From Marixanthomonas sp002364245 (GTDB lineage Bacteria > Bacteroidota > Bacteroidia > Flavobacteriales > Flavobacteriaceae): DNA of 64,000 nt. A program made the translations under genes and the position numbers. Shown in pieces: positions 1-7,942 of the stretch (its first letter is position 1; each line of letters starts with the position of its first letter). Under the pieces are notes generated by a model. The model made no database searches. It was not told the DNA's origin and saw nothing but the letters and a program-made list of their open reading frames with translations. The DNA is taken from NCBI GenBank assembly GCA_963973455.1, contig CAXAZF010000008.1, forward strand, positions 62,001-126,000, in the 5' to 3' direction.

Positions 1-237
1 GAATTTATCACAGAACATTATTGGGGCTATGGTAAGAAAACGGACTCAAAAACTACCGAATACGAGGTTAGACATCCTAAATGGAATATTTACGATGTGA
101 AAAATTATGATATTCAAGTAGGTTTTGCTGCGAATTACGGGGCTGATTTTGAGTTTTTAAACACAGCTACACCAACTTCAGTTATGTTAGCTGAAGGCTC
201 ACCTATTAGTATCGAGGGAAAAAATATCATCAAGTAG
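1..237 (+). CDS. DUF2071 (YqjF-like) family protein, 3' end only
   Basis: Open frame from the first base to a TAG at 235-237, giving the last 78 residues of a protein that begins before the window. The segment carries the C-terminal pattern I associate with DUF2071/YqjF-like proteins: TEHYWGYGK near the start, then YEVRHPKWNIYDV and a closing VMLAEGSPISI. The family is uncharacterised and usually about 230-250 residues, so roughly the last third is present. Its stop abuts the stop of the convergent minus-strand gene with no base between them. The family call is from memory of its tryptophan/tyrosine-rich motifs; the biochemical role is unknown. Confidence 0.75.
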   Translation, partial: EFITEHYWGYGKKTDSKTTEYEVRHPKWNIYDVKNYDIQVGFAANYGADFEFLNTATPTSVMLAEGSPISIEGKNIIK

Positions 238-912
238 TTACCACCAAACCACAAAGAATTTTTCAAGGGTATCCTTTTGTTTTTTATACACTAACGGAGA
301 TTTTTTATTGGTCACTAAACTTGCTATTTTTTCTTTCGTTTCCGAAAAAGAAAACCACTCAGTCAAATTTTCTGGAAGGAGCAACCATTCTTTTTTATCC
401 GGTATTGCAAATAAAGCACCGTTATTTTCTTCAGTGTCAAATTCTGAAAAAGGAATATAGGTCCCCACAATACATTCTTGATAATGCTTTGGAAGTTTCT
501 TTCTATTGAAATTCTTCGGAAGGAATAAAAATGATTTAATACAAACCTGTTGGTCAACAGAGGACATGTCAAGATGTAGATTTTTTAGTGCAACAGCAGT
601 TTCAGGTGTAAATAACAAGGGAAACTGCTTTTCGGTTACTTTATCTAATTTTTCCTGTAAAGTATCTTTTCGGTTGGGGCCAATCCATTTGGCTTCTAAA
701 GTGGGACCTAAGGAAGCATCAAATAAGTAAAACTTACAAGCCAGTTCGATATGAAGTGTTTTGCTAGTTTCAGAATCAAAGACCAAATAATCTAGCTCGC
801 CCAGCGTTTTGATTTCTCCTTGTATTTGGATGTTGGCAGCGAGTAATTGATAGCGTTTGGATTGTTTAAGCAAAAATTCAAAACACGTTTCAGCTTGTTT
901 ACCGAGCATCAA
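238..912 (-). CDS. DUF1853 family protein, start uncertain
   Basis: About 224 residues. The stretch GELDYLVFD, then HIELACKFYL, then WIGPNRKDTLQEKLDK is the core signature of DUF1853, a family of unknown function with nuclease-fold-like motifs (conserved E/D and K residues). The call here starts at TTG 912 (ATG follows at 909), but the same frame stays open upstream to a stop at 1057-1059 and the extra residues (LDYFIKAPDL and FQFPSKLMLGKQ) look like the usual N-terminus of this family. That extension has no ATG, GTG or TTG; an ATT at 1045-1047 is the only plausible rare start. Either a rare start is used or the 5' end is damaged. It lies 158 bp downstream of the DUF1801 gene on the same strand. 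Confidence 0.75.
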   Translation of the reverse strand: MMLGKQAETCFEFLLKQSKRYQLLAANIQIQGEIKTLGELDYLVFDSETSKTLHIELACKFYLFDASLGPTLEAKWIGPNRKDTLQEKLDKVTEKQFPLLFTPETAVALKNLHLDMSSVDQQVCIKSFLFLPKNFNRKKLPKHYQECIVGTYIPFSEFDTEENNGALFAIPDKKEWLLLPENLTEWFSFSETKEKIASLVTNKKSPLVYKKQKDTLEKFFVVWW

Positions 913-1070
913 TTTTGATGGAAACTGAAATTGGGAAGTGTTAGTATTTTCTTCTTTTAAAGAAAAGAATGAAAAAGGAAAAGAACCCGAAACCCCTTTA
1001 AGGTCTGGCGCTTTTATAAAATAATCTAATGTATCGTTTATTGCAATAACGTATTTCTACTATTTAATTT

Positions 1071-1529
1071 TTATTTTTCCTTTACGGCACTTTCATATTT
1101 TTCAATCCACTCATCAACCGTCATTTTGCCAAGTAGTTCGGCCATTAAATCGAAAGGGATTTTCTTCGGGTTTTTAAAGCGAATACAGCTTTTTCCCATA
1201 TCCAGTTTATTAGAAGCATGCTTGGGCCATTCATTCGTAAACCATTGTAATAATTCTGGGTCACTATAAATTCCGGAATGATAAAGTGCGATATGATTTT
1301 TCTGAGAAGCCAAATTTATAAATGGCAACGGCTGTTTAGGGTCGCAATGATAGCCATCAGGATAGCGGGAATGTGGAACGACATATCCTAACATTCCATA
1401 CGTCATTTGTTCTTCAAAACCTTTCGGAAGGTTTTCTAAAATGATGTTCCTGAATTTTGAAATAACTTCTTTACGATCTTCCGGAAGTTCGGCAATGTAT
1501 TGCTCAGGTGTTTTGGCTTGCGATTGCAT
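1071..1529 (-). CDS. DUF1801 domain protein (YdhG-like)
   Basis: 152 residues matching the DUF1801/YdhG fold: the N-terminal TPEQYIAELPEDRKE, a central GFEEQMTYGMLGYVVP, the INLASQKNHIALYHSGI strand pair, and a C-terminal CIRFKNPKKIPFDLM. These are small soluble proteins of unknown biochemical role, some with iron-chaperone (frataxin-like) annotations. Start ATG at 1529 follows a perfect TAnnTTTG box on the minus strand at 1556-1563. It is divergent from the MATE exporter gene, sharing a 75-bp intergenic promoter region. Family call is firm; function is not. Confidence 0.85.
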   Translation of the reverse strand: MQSQAKTPEQYIAELPEDRKEVISKFRNIILENLPKGFEEQMTYGMLGYVVPHSRYPDGYHCDPKQPLPFINLASQKNHIALYHSGIYSDPELLQWFTNEWPKHASNKLDMGKSCIRFKNPKKIPFDLMAELLGKMTVDEWIEKYESAVKEK

Positions 1530-1555
1530 GGTTTTTAAATTTTACGGAAAGTTAC

Positions 1556-1563
1556 CAAATTTA
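1556..1563 (-). promoter_or_regulatory. Flavobacterial -7 box for the DUF1801 gene
   Basis: On the minus strand the bases read TAAATTTG, a perfect TAnnTTTG, 26 bp upstream of ATG 1529. No TTG -33 element lies at the consensus 17-23 bp spacing; the nearest TTG is 25 bp away. Confidence 0.5.
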
Positions 1564-1579
1564 GTCCGATTGGGTTTGC

Positions 1580-1587
1580 TACCTTTG
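1580..1587 (+). promoter_or_regulatory. Flavobacterial -7 box for the MATE gene
   Basis: TACCTTTG, a perfect TAnnTTTG, 17 bp upstream of the TTG start codon at 1605. This implies a very short 5' leader and supports the TTG start, since no ATG lies between the box and the conserved N-terminus. Confidence 0.55.
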
Positions 1588-1604
1588 CCAAAAATTTTCT
1601 CAGT

Positions 1605-2993
1605 TTGTTGCAACAATATACCAAAGAGTTTAAATACAACATTCGTCTTGCTACGCCTGTAATATTAGGGATGTTAGGGCATACGGTGGTGGCTTTGGTC
1701 GATAATATCATGGTTGGGCAATTGGGAACCGCAGAACTGGCCGCCGTATCCTTGGGTAATAGTTTTATGTTTATTGCCATGTCCATTGGTATTGGTTTTT
1801 CAACTGCTATCACACCTTTGGTTGCCGAAGCTGATGGCGAGAATAATTTTGAAGCAGGTAAATCTTCTTTTAAACATGGTCTTTTTCTGTGTTCGGTTTT
1901 AGCCATCGCGATGTTTTTGGTATTGCTATTAGGCAAACCTTTGATGTATATAATGAACCAACCTGAAGAGGTGGTCGAGCTTGCAATGCCGTACCTTAAT
2001 TTAGTTGCGATATCTATTATTCCATTAATAATTTTTCAGGCCTTTAAACAGTTTAGCGATGGGCTGTCGATGACGCGGTATCCAATGTATGCCACCGTAG
2101 TAGCGAACGTAGTAAATGTTATTTTAAACTACATTTTCATCTTCGGAAAACTAGGAATGCCAGAATTGGGCGTAGTGGGCGCTGCAATTGGTACGTTGGC
2201 TTCTCGTGTTATAATGGTTATATATTTATGGTATATGCTATCACAGCATCATAAATCGAGGGATTTTGTATTAAACATAAAGTTGTTTACGCTTTCAAAA
2301 GCGATGCTGAAAAAAGTATTTAACTTAGGAAGCCTTTCTTCCATGCAAATGTTTTTTGAAGTAGCCATTTTTACATCTGCTATATGGCTTTCAGGAATTT
2401 TAGGAAAAAACCCCCAAGCCGCTAATCAAATTGCCTTAAACCTATCTTCTATGACGTTTATGGTGGCGACCGGCTTTAGCGTAGCGGCCATGATACGGGT
2501 AGGAAACCAAAAAGGATTAAAACGGTTTTTAGAATTACGCCGAATTACATTTTCTATTTTTCTACTGTCAACCTTATTGGCAGTTGTGTTTGCTGCTTTT
2601 TTTATGATATTCAACACAGCCTTGCCAAAACTATATCTGGACTATGACAATGTAGCCGAATTTGCCGATAATTATGAAGTGGTTTCAATTGCCGCAAAAT
2701 TATTATTGATTGCAGCTGTTTTCCAGATATCCGATACGGTACAAGTGGTGGCTTTGGGAGCGTTGCGCGGTATGCAAGACGTAAAAATACCCACACTAAT
2801 TACATTTATTGCGTATTGGTTAGTTGGGTTTCCCATAATGTACTACCTAAGTACGTATACTGAATATGGTAGCTCAGGAATTTGGTTTGGACTCTTGGCA
2901 GGTCTTACCGTTTCGGGCATCTTGTTATTCATCAGATTTAATTACCTTTCAAAAAAATTAATAGCAAGTAAAGCTGAAGCAGAACTTGCCTAG
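1605..2993 (+). CDS. MATE family multidrug/Na+ efflux transporter
   Basis: 462 residues, the normal length for MATE antiporters, with about twelve hydrophobic segments. The N-terminus has the classic first-helix pattern ATPVILGMLGHTVVALVDN followed by IMVGQLGTAELAAVSLGNS. The pseudo-repeat at mid-protein (VFNLGSLSSMQMFFEVAIF) marks the second bundle. It should export cationic drugs or dyes in exchange for Na+ or H+ at the inner membrane; substrate cannot be read from sequence. Translation starts at one of two consecutive TTG codons (1605, 1608). The gene is monocistronic or leads the short downstream pair of a small acidic protein and PAP2 phosphatase on the same strand (18-bp gap). Confidence 0.93.
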   Translation: MLQQYTKEFKYNIRLATPVILGMLGHTVVALVDNIMVGQLGTAELAAVSLGNSFMFIAMSIGIGFSTAITPLVAEADGENNFEAGKSSFKHGLFLCSVLAIAMFLVLLLGKPLMYIMNQPEEVVELAMPYLNLVAISIIPLIIFQAFKQFSDGLSMTRYPMYATVVANVVNVILNYIFIFGKLGMPELGVVGAAIGTLASRVIMVIYLWYMLSQHHKSRDFVLNIKLFTLSKAMLKKVFNLGSLSSMQMFFEVAIFTSAIWLSGILGKNPQAANQIALNLSSMTFMVATGFSVAAMIRVGNQKGLKRFLELRRITFSIFLLSTLLAVVFAAFFMIFNTALPKLYLDYDNVAEFADNYEVVSIAAKLLLIAAVFQISDTVQVVALGALRGMQDVKIPTLITFIAYWLVGFPIMYYLSTYTEYGSSGIWFGLLAGLTVSGILLFIRFNYLSKKLIASKAEAELA

Positions 2994-3011
2994 TTTTATA
3001 AAAATACTACT

Positions 3012-3242
3012 ATGACGTTACCCAAATATATTTTAGGCGATAACACAGATTATCCTACTGCTATTTTTGTTATCCATACGGAGTTTCCTCGTTTCATTAT
3101 CAACTTGGAAGACGATGAAGTTGAGTGGTTAGAAGAATTTGACAATCACGACCAAAAAGAACTGGAGTCTGAAACTGAAAACTATATAAAAGAAGCAACC
3201 GAATTTTACGATCGCGAAGTAGCCCGTTACGAAAATGATTGA
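3012..3242 (+). CDS. Small acidic conserved protein, unknown function
   Basis: 76 residues, strongly acidic (LEDDEVEWLEEFDNHD), no signal peptide or membrane segment. It sits 18 bp after the MATE gene, and its last eight bases overlap the start of the PAP2 gene (ATGATTGA, with both frames open), suggesting translational coupling. I recall similar short proteins near PAP2 genes in other flavobacteria but know no domain name for them. The coding assignment rests on position, overlap and a sensible composition. Confidence 0.75.
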   Translation: MTLPKYILGDNTDYPTAIFVIHTEFPRFIINLEDDEVEWLEEFDNHDQKELESETENYIKEATEFYDREVARYEND

Positions 3243-3804
3243 GGAATTACTGAAATATGATACCGAGCTTTTCCTGTTCCTAAACAAATTGGGAAACACC
3301 TCTTGGGATGGCTTTTGGCTAATCGTTACCGAAAAGTGGTCGTCCATTCCTATTTATGCAGTTTTGTTGTATTTAGTTTATAAAAACTATGGGTTAAAAG
3401 GTACTTTGGTTGTTTTGGTAAGTGTAGCCTTGATGATTACTGCAACCGACCAATTAGCTAATTTATTTAAATATGGAATAAAACGTCCACGCCCTTGTCA
3501 AGTAGATACCTTACAAGAAACCATGCGTTATGTAGCTGTACGTTGTGGTCGGTATGGATATTTTTCTGCGCACGCTGCTAGTTCAATGGCTGCGGCCGTT
3601 TTTTTAAGCTTATTATTGAAAAAGTGGTATCATTATTTACCTTTTTTATTATTGTTCTGGGCTGCCGTAGTTGCATACAGCAGAATTTACTTAGGCGTAC
3701 ACTATCCTTTGGACATTGTTACAGGAATGTTTTTTGGGGCTTTAATAGGATTTTTGTTCTACAAAGTACAACTTTGGGGACAACGCAAGTTTGTGAAAGA
3801 ATAG
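3235..3804 (+). CDS. PAP2 family phosphatase
   Basis: 189 residues with about five membrane helices. The three phosphatase motifs are present in order: K-x6-RP as KYGIKRPRP, the P/SGH equivalent as GYFSAHA, and SRIYLGVHYPLD for the SR-x5-H-x3-D motif containing the catalytic histidine and aspartate. Such proteins dephosphorylate lipid phosphates (phosphatidate, undecaprenyl pyrophosphate) at the periplasmic face. The middle motif has SAH in place of PSGH, a frequent Bacteroidota variant. It overlaps the preceding small acidic gene by eight bases. Undecaprenyl-pyrophosphate recycling is the most likely role, by inference only. Confidence 0.92.
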   Translation: MIEELLKYDTELFLFLNKLGNTSWDGFWLIVTEKWSSIPIYAVLLYLVYKNYGLKGTLVVLVSVALMITATDQLANLFKYGIKRPRPCQVDTLQETMRYVAVRCGRYGYFSAHAASSMAAAVFLSLLLKKWYHYLPFLLLFWAAVVAYSRIYLGVHYPLDIVTGMFFGALIGFLFYKVQLWGQRKFVKE

Positions 3805-3828
3805 ACTTTAAAAGTAGATTCATAACGA

Positions 3829-3937
3829 AGGTCACTAAGTAAATAGTCTAAAATGGAAAACAAAGGCTGAAACGTAGGCCACTGAGTGAATGGTCAAGAA
3901 TGCAATTCTTGACTATTTGTATCGAAGTGTCGAAGTG
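3829..3937. repeat. Intergenic repeat-like words and a hairpin between convergent genes
   Basis: Between the convergent PAP2 and GT39 genes lie two similar words, GGTCACTAAGTAAATAGTC (3830-3848) and GGCCACTGAGTGAATGGTC (3877-3895), then a perfect hairpin (GTCAAGAAT / loop gca / ATTCTTGAC, 3893-3913), then a doubled TCGAAGTG word (3922-3937). A very similar 16-base string, TGTCGAAGTG followed by a TATTTC-like end, recurs near 50968. The hairpin may end transcription from both sides; the rest looks like a degenerate dispersed repeat. Confidence 0.45.
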
Positions 3938-5566
3938 CTATTTCTTCACCAAATATAAATCTCTATACAATCTATCACGGTGCGTACGACTGCCTGGAGC
4001 ATTAGGATTCATATCGTAACGTGTTACTTTTTCAATAGAATAATCCTTAAACTTTTTTCTGAAAAAATCCTTATCCGGTTCTGCCACGAGTACGCCGAAA
4101 GTAGTTTCAGAAGGTGTCTTGAAACTTTCGTCTTTTTTAAGCACTTCAATCGGTTTGCCGTATTCCCAAATCATTTCTGGGGTAAAGTACGTGAGTTCGT
4201 AGACCTTTAAATCGGTTTTTTCTTGCCAATCATTCAGTTTGGCTAAACTTTTATATTCTGGATTAATCGTCAATGTTTTTGCGAGCGGCATTCCAAAACA
4301 GATAATGGACGCGATAAAAGCAATGGTTAAATAGAAAACCGGTTTTATTTTCTTCTGAATTAATTTCTTAATTATAAAAAATCCGATTCCAAATAAAACA
4401 ATGGAAAGTACGATGTACCAACCCCAATTGCCAGAAAGCGCATCAACACCTAAAAACAAATAACCACCTATTGGGAAAACAAGGCCGATAGTAGCGATCA
4501 ATCCGAAGTTAAAATACACAGGTATCGTTTCTCGTTTATCTGTAATTTTAGAAAATCTTCGGAAGAGATATTCAATATAAAACCCCGTATTTAGTGCTAA
4601 CGGAATCAATACCGGAAGCAAATAGCGTGATTTTTTTTCAGGAATGATAGAAAGCAATACAACCGAAACCATTGTCCATAAAAAAGTAAATAAATACGCC
4701 TTTTTATTGAACATGCGGTTTTTTAAATATGGATATAACAATCCAACAAATGCAGGAATTGTCCATACACCACTTTGTGTAAAGAAACTCCAATAGTAAT
4801 AAAACGGACGAACATTATAGCTGGTCCAATTTGAGGTTTCTTTTTTAGTAATGGCGGCGACTTCTTGCGTATCAAAAGTATAAGTGTACCAGTGCCACCA
4901 ACCTGAAACAAGTAGTGCAACTACTAAAAAGACAAGCAGTGGCAGTAATCGTGATTTAAAGTTCTGGTATTTGTAAACAATTCCGAAGGAAATTAAAAAA
5001 GGTAAAAACAATGCATACAACGACACAGGACCTTTACTCATAAACGAAAACCCAAAAAATAAAGCAGCGATTACTGCATGCATATATTTTTGTTTTTCCG
5101 AAGTAAAGAAGAGGTACAAGTAATAAATACAGACCATCATAAACCCGTGGGTAAAAATATCCCATTGCCCATTCCGCCCAGCAAAGATGATATAAAATGA
5201 AGTCGCCATAATTAGAGACGAAATAAAGGAATGTGTTCTGCTACGGGTAAATTTTAGAGCTAATTTATACGAAAACACTATTAAAACAACTGTAATTAAC
5301 GCAGCAGGAAGCCGAAGAGCGGTCAAGCTTTTTAATCCAAAAATGGCAGCCGATATTGCTGTAAGCCAAGTAGGCAAGGGTGGTTTTTGGTAGCGTGGTT
5401 CACCATTTAAAGTAGTGAGAAGCCAATTACCATCGTGAAGCATTTCACGGGCAGTTGTGAAATTTCGGGCTTCCATAATGTTCACGAAAATAGCATCAAG
5501 GTTTACAAAGAATATAGCAATGCAAACGAGTATGAGTATGGTGATATGTATTTTTTTAACCTTCAA
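3938..5566 (-). CDS. GT39/ArnT-like membrane glycosyltransferase
   Basis: About 542 residues, with roughly eleven or twelve hydrophobic helices and a soluble C-terminal domain. The first loop has the dolichyl/ArnT-type pattern: an acidic pair in NLDAIFVNIMEARN, then DGNWLLTTLNGEPRYQKPPL. This is the PMT/ArnT signature of enzymes that move a sugar from a polyprenyl phosphate to lipid A, protein or glycan on the periplasmic side. Start TTG at 5566 is preferred: it overlaps the end of the LAB_N gene by 11 bp, and the longer open frame to 5665 would lie wholly inside that gene. It is the last gene of the GT2-LAB_N-GT39 cassette. The acceptor is unknown. Confidence 0.88.
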   Translation of the reverse strand: MKVKKIHITILILVCIAIFFVNLDAIFVNIMEARNFTTAREMLHDGNWLLTTLNGEPRYQKPPLPTWLTAISAAIFGLKSLTALRLPAALITVVLIVFSYKLALKFTRSRTHSFISSLIMATSFYIIFAGRNGQWDIFTHGFMMVCIYYLYLFFTSEKQKYMHAVIAALFFGFSFMSKGPVSLYALFLPFLISFGIVYKYQNFKSRLLPLLVFLVVALLVSGWWHWYTYTFDTQEVAAITKKETSNWTSYNVRPFYYYWSFFTQSGVWTIPAFVGLLYPYLKNRMFNKKAYLFTFLWTMVSVVLLSIIPEKKSRYLLPVLIPLALNTGFYIEYLFRRFSKITDKRETIPVYFNFGLIATIGLVFPIGGYLFLGVDALSGNWGWYIVLSIVLFGIGFFIIKKLIQKKIKPVFYLTIAFIASIICFGMPLAKTLTINPEYKSLAKLNDWQEKTDLKVYELTYFTPEMIWEYGKPIEVLKKDESFKTPSETTFGVLVAEPDKDFFRKKFKDYSIEKVTRYDMNPNAPGSRTHRDRLYRDLYLVKK

Positions 5567-6188
5567 ATCGACGTTGCTTTTTCCAGATAAAAATATTTCG
5601 AATGTAAATAACCAACCCGGCAATATGACCAATGAACAATACCGGGTCTTCCCTAAAAATTGCATAGGTTAAAATCAGTGAAGCCCCGACCACACTCATA
5701 CGCCAAAATCCGACAGGCAATTGAGAGGTTTTTGTTTTTTCGGAATAGATCCATTGATAGATAAAACGCAATGTAAAAATCAATTGAGAAAATATACCTA
5801 ACAACAATAACCAGAGAGGAATGTCCTCGTTGTTGAATAGTTGGTTGAGGTCGTATTCACCATTGTTATAGGCATAAACCACGATAAAAATTGGGAAGGC
5901 GAGTAAAAACAATTGAAACCACTTAGGTGATTTTTGCCATTCACCTTGTAAATGCAAGTTTCGTATGTAAATGAAATAGGTAAGCGATTGCCCTAACATG
6001 ATAGCAAAATCATCCCGTAAATAGCCATAGACAAAAAGTAGAAAAGAAGCTAGTAAACTCAGTTTCCAGAATAGGGAAGGGGTGATAACACGTTTACTTT
6101 TTTCTGAAAGAATCCATTGCACCAACAAACGACCCGAAAAAAGTGCTTGTGCCAAAAAACCAATGCCGTAAATAAGCCAATTGCTCAT
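5556..6188 (-). CDS. Tandem LAB_N-domain membrane protein, candidate lipid-sugar flippase
   Basis: 210 residues made of two LAB_N (lipid-A-disaccharide synthase N-terminal) units. Both contain QWI-x-SEK, then P-x2-FW-x2-S, then Y-x3-R-x-D-x5-G and a closing IYIRN: unit one about residues 8-78, unit two about 130-205. Each unit has three hydrophobic helices and a seventh links them (WFQLFLLAFPIF), so the layout is 3+1+3 as in SWEET/MtN3 transporters. No LpxB catalytic domain is attached. The start ATG overlaps the upstream GT2 stop (ATGA at 6185-6188) and its end overlaps the GT39 start, so the three proteins are made together. The transport role is inference. Confidence 0.85.
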   Translation of the reverse strand: MSNWLIYGIGFLAQALFSGRLLVQWILSEKSKRVITPSLFWKLSLLASFLLFVYGYLRDDFAIMLGQSLTYFIYIRNLHLQGEWQKSPKWFQLFLLAFPIFIVVYAYNNGEYDLNQLFNNEDIPLWLLLLGIFSQLIFTLRFIYQWIYSEKTKTSQLPVGFWRMSVVGASLILTYAIFREDPVLFIGHIAGLVIYIRNIFIWKKQRRFEG

Positions 6189-6895
6189 CCTTTGCTTTTT
6201 ACTTGGTAATTAATGTACTTTTTTTTCATCCATAAATAGGCAAAACAATCCATTAATGGGCCAATTAAACGATTCCAAACCCCAAATTTAGCAGTTCCTG
6301 CCATTCTTGGAAAATGCTGTACTGGTATTTGTATAATATTTCCATTTTGCAATAAAATCATAGCTGGTAAAAAACGATGTAACCCTTTAAACATGGGGAT
6401 ACGTTTTGCATAATCACTTTTGATAACTTTAAGGGGGCAACCTGTATCGTCCATCCCATCTTTTGTGAAAGTACGCCGAATACCGTTGGCTATTTTTGAA
6501 GACATGTTTTTTACAAACGTATCTTTTCTATCGGCTCGAACACCAGTTACCAAATCATATTCGCCAATATGTTGTAGTAATAAGTTAAAATCTTCAGGGG
6601 CAGTTTGTAAGTCAGAGTCAATATATCCTAACAAAGGTGTTTCTACATAATCAAATCCGGCCTTAATTGCAGCGCTCAAACCACGGTTTTCCTCAAATAA
6701 AATATAGTTGAAAGCTTCATTTCGTTGGCATATGGCCTCGATTAATTCTTGACTCTTATCAGAAGACCCATCGTTGACCAATAGAATAGCCGTCTTTTTT
6801 GTTGCTATTTTGGTGTAGGCAAGCAGTTCTTTTTCAACCCGTTCTAGATTATCTTCTTCATTGTACACTGGGACAATTATGGTGAATTCGTACAT
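6185..6895 (-). CDS. GT2 glycosyltransferase, polyprenyl-phosphate sugar synthase type
   Basis: 236 residues, the size of Dpm1-like enzymes without added membrane helices. It opens with YEFTIIVPVYNEEDNL, has the nucleotide-binding LVNDGSSDKS, the ENRGLSAAIKAGFDY helix and the metal-binding IDSDLQ (DxD type), followed by DTGCPLKV. Such enzymes load a sugar from a nucleotide donor onto undecaprenyl phosphate at the cytosolic face (as ArnC or dolichyl-phosphate-mannose synthase do). It is the first gene of the cassette and has a perfect -7 box upstream at 6919-6926. The sugar is not readable from the sequence. Confidence 0.92.
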   Translation of the reverse strand: MYEFTIIVPVYNEEDNLERVEKELLAYTKIATKKTAILLVNDGSSDKSQELIEAICQRNEAFNYILFEENRGLSAAIKAGFDYVETPLLGYIDSDLQTAPEDFNLLLQHIGEYDLVTGVRADRKDTFVKNMSSKIANGIRRTFTKDGMDDTGCPLKVIKSDYAKRIPMFKGLHRFLPAMILLQNGNIIQIPVQHFPRMAGTAKFGVWNRLIGPLMDCFAYLWMKKKYINYQVKSKG

Positions 6896-6918
6896 AGAAA
6901 TTTATTAGTTTATCTGTG

Positions 6919-6926
6919 CAAAAGTA
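6919..6926 (-). promoter_or_regulatory. Flavobacterial -7 box for the GT2-LAB_N-GT39 cassette
   Basis: Minus strand reads TACTTTTG, a perfect TAnnTTTG, 23 bp upstream of ATG 6895. The region 6896-6993 also separates the divergent epimerase gene, which has a one-mismatch box (TTACTTTG at 6969-6976) 17 bp before its ATG. Confidence 0.55.
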
Positions 6927-6993
6927 TTTCTTTTTTAATGAATAATTCAGAAACATAAAAAAAGCTGTTACTTTGTAATCGGAAATTTAACAC

Positions 6994-7941
6994 ATGAAGA
7001 TACTCGTTACAGGCGCAGCAGGGTTTATAGGTTCACACACTTCGGAAAGATTAGCCGAAATGGGACACGAAGTAATTGGGATTGATAATTTCTCTCCGTA
7101 TTATAGTATTGAATTGAAAGAACTGAATGCTAACGCACTTTCAGAAAAAGGGATTAATATATTACGAATTGATCTTAGAACCGATAATTTAACTGAAGCA
7201 CTTCCTGAAGATTTAGACTATATCTTTCATTTTTCCGCACATCCCGGTATTTCGAATACTTCAACGTTTGAAGATTACTTTTCAAACAACATTCTTGCTA
7301 CCAAAAACTTGCTTGATTTTGCACTTCAGTGTAAAAAAACACCTTTTATTGTAAATATTGGTACTTCTTCCATTTATGGTTTGGAAGCCACTTTTCCAGA
7401 AAATGTCGCTCCAAAGCCTGCTTCTTGGTATGGGGTAACCAAACTGGCTGCCGAGCAATTGGTGTTGGCAAAATCACGGGAAGGGAAGTTACAATCTACT
7501 TCGTTACGTTTGTATTCAGTGTATGGTCCCCGTGAACGTCCCGATAAGCTTTATACCCGCTTGATTGATTGTGGATTGAACAATAAACCGTTTCCACTTT
7601 ATAACGGCAGTGAGAAGCACTTACGCAGCTTTACGTATGTACAGGATATTGTAGATGGTATTGTAAGTGTTATTGGGAAAGAAAGTACAGTAAATGGCGA
7701 AATATTCAATTTAGGAACTGAAGAAGAAAGTACCACCGCCACAGGAATTGCTACAGTTGAAGATTTATTGGATACAAAAATTGAAATTTCAGCTAAGCCA
7801 CCGCGTGCCGGCGATCAATCAAGAACAAAAGCCAATATTGATAAAGCTAGAAAATTATTGGATTATAATCCTACAACGACTTTAGAAGAAGGATTGAAGG
7901 CACAAATAGAATGGTTTAGAGAAAGTTTTATTAAAAAGTAA
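6994..7941 (+). CDS. NAD-dependent nucleotide-sugar epimerase/dehydratase
   Basis: 315 residues, an extended short-chain dehydrogenase. The Rossmann motif GAAGFIG is at residues 7-13; the catalytic pair is Tyr146 and Lys150 (WYGVTKLAAEQ), with Ser125/126 in the preceding GTSSIYG. The region after YSVYGPRERPD and the FTYVQDIVDGI motif match UDP-glucuronate or UDP-glucose 4-epimerase-like enzymes. It is divergent from the GT2-LAB_N-GT39 cassette and could supply its nucleotide sugar. Its stop is one base from the end of the convergent meaB gene. Exact substrate is unresolved. Confidence 0.9.
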   Translation: MKILVTGAAGFIGSHTSERLAEMGHEVIGIDNFSPYYSIELKELNANALSEKGINILRIDLRTDNLTEALPEDLDYIFHFSAHPGISNTSTFEDYFSNNILATKNLLDFALQCKKTPFIVNIGTSSIYGLEATFPENVAPKPASWYGVTKLAAEQLVLAKSREGKLQSTSLRLYSVYGPRERPDKLYTRLIDCGLNNKPFPLYNGSEKHLRSFTYVQDIVDGIVSVIGKESTVNGEIFNLGTEEESTTATGIATVEDLLDTKIEISAKPPRAGDQSRTKANIDKARKLLDYNPTTTLEEGLKAQIEWFRESFIKK

Positions 7942-7942
7942 A

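Noticed and set aside
5567..5665. Longer GT39 frame starting at 5665
   Set aside because: It would lie inside the LAB_N gene and the extra residues do not look like a GT39 N-terminus; TTG 5566 gives a normal start.
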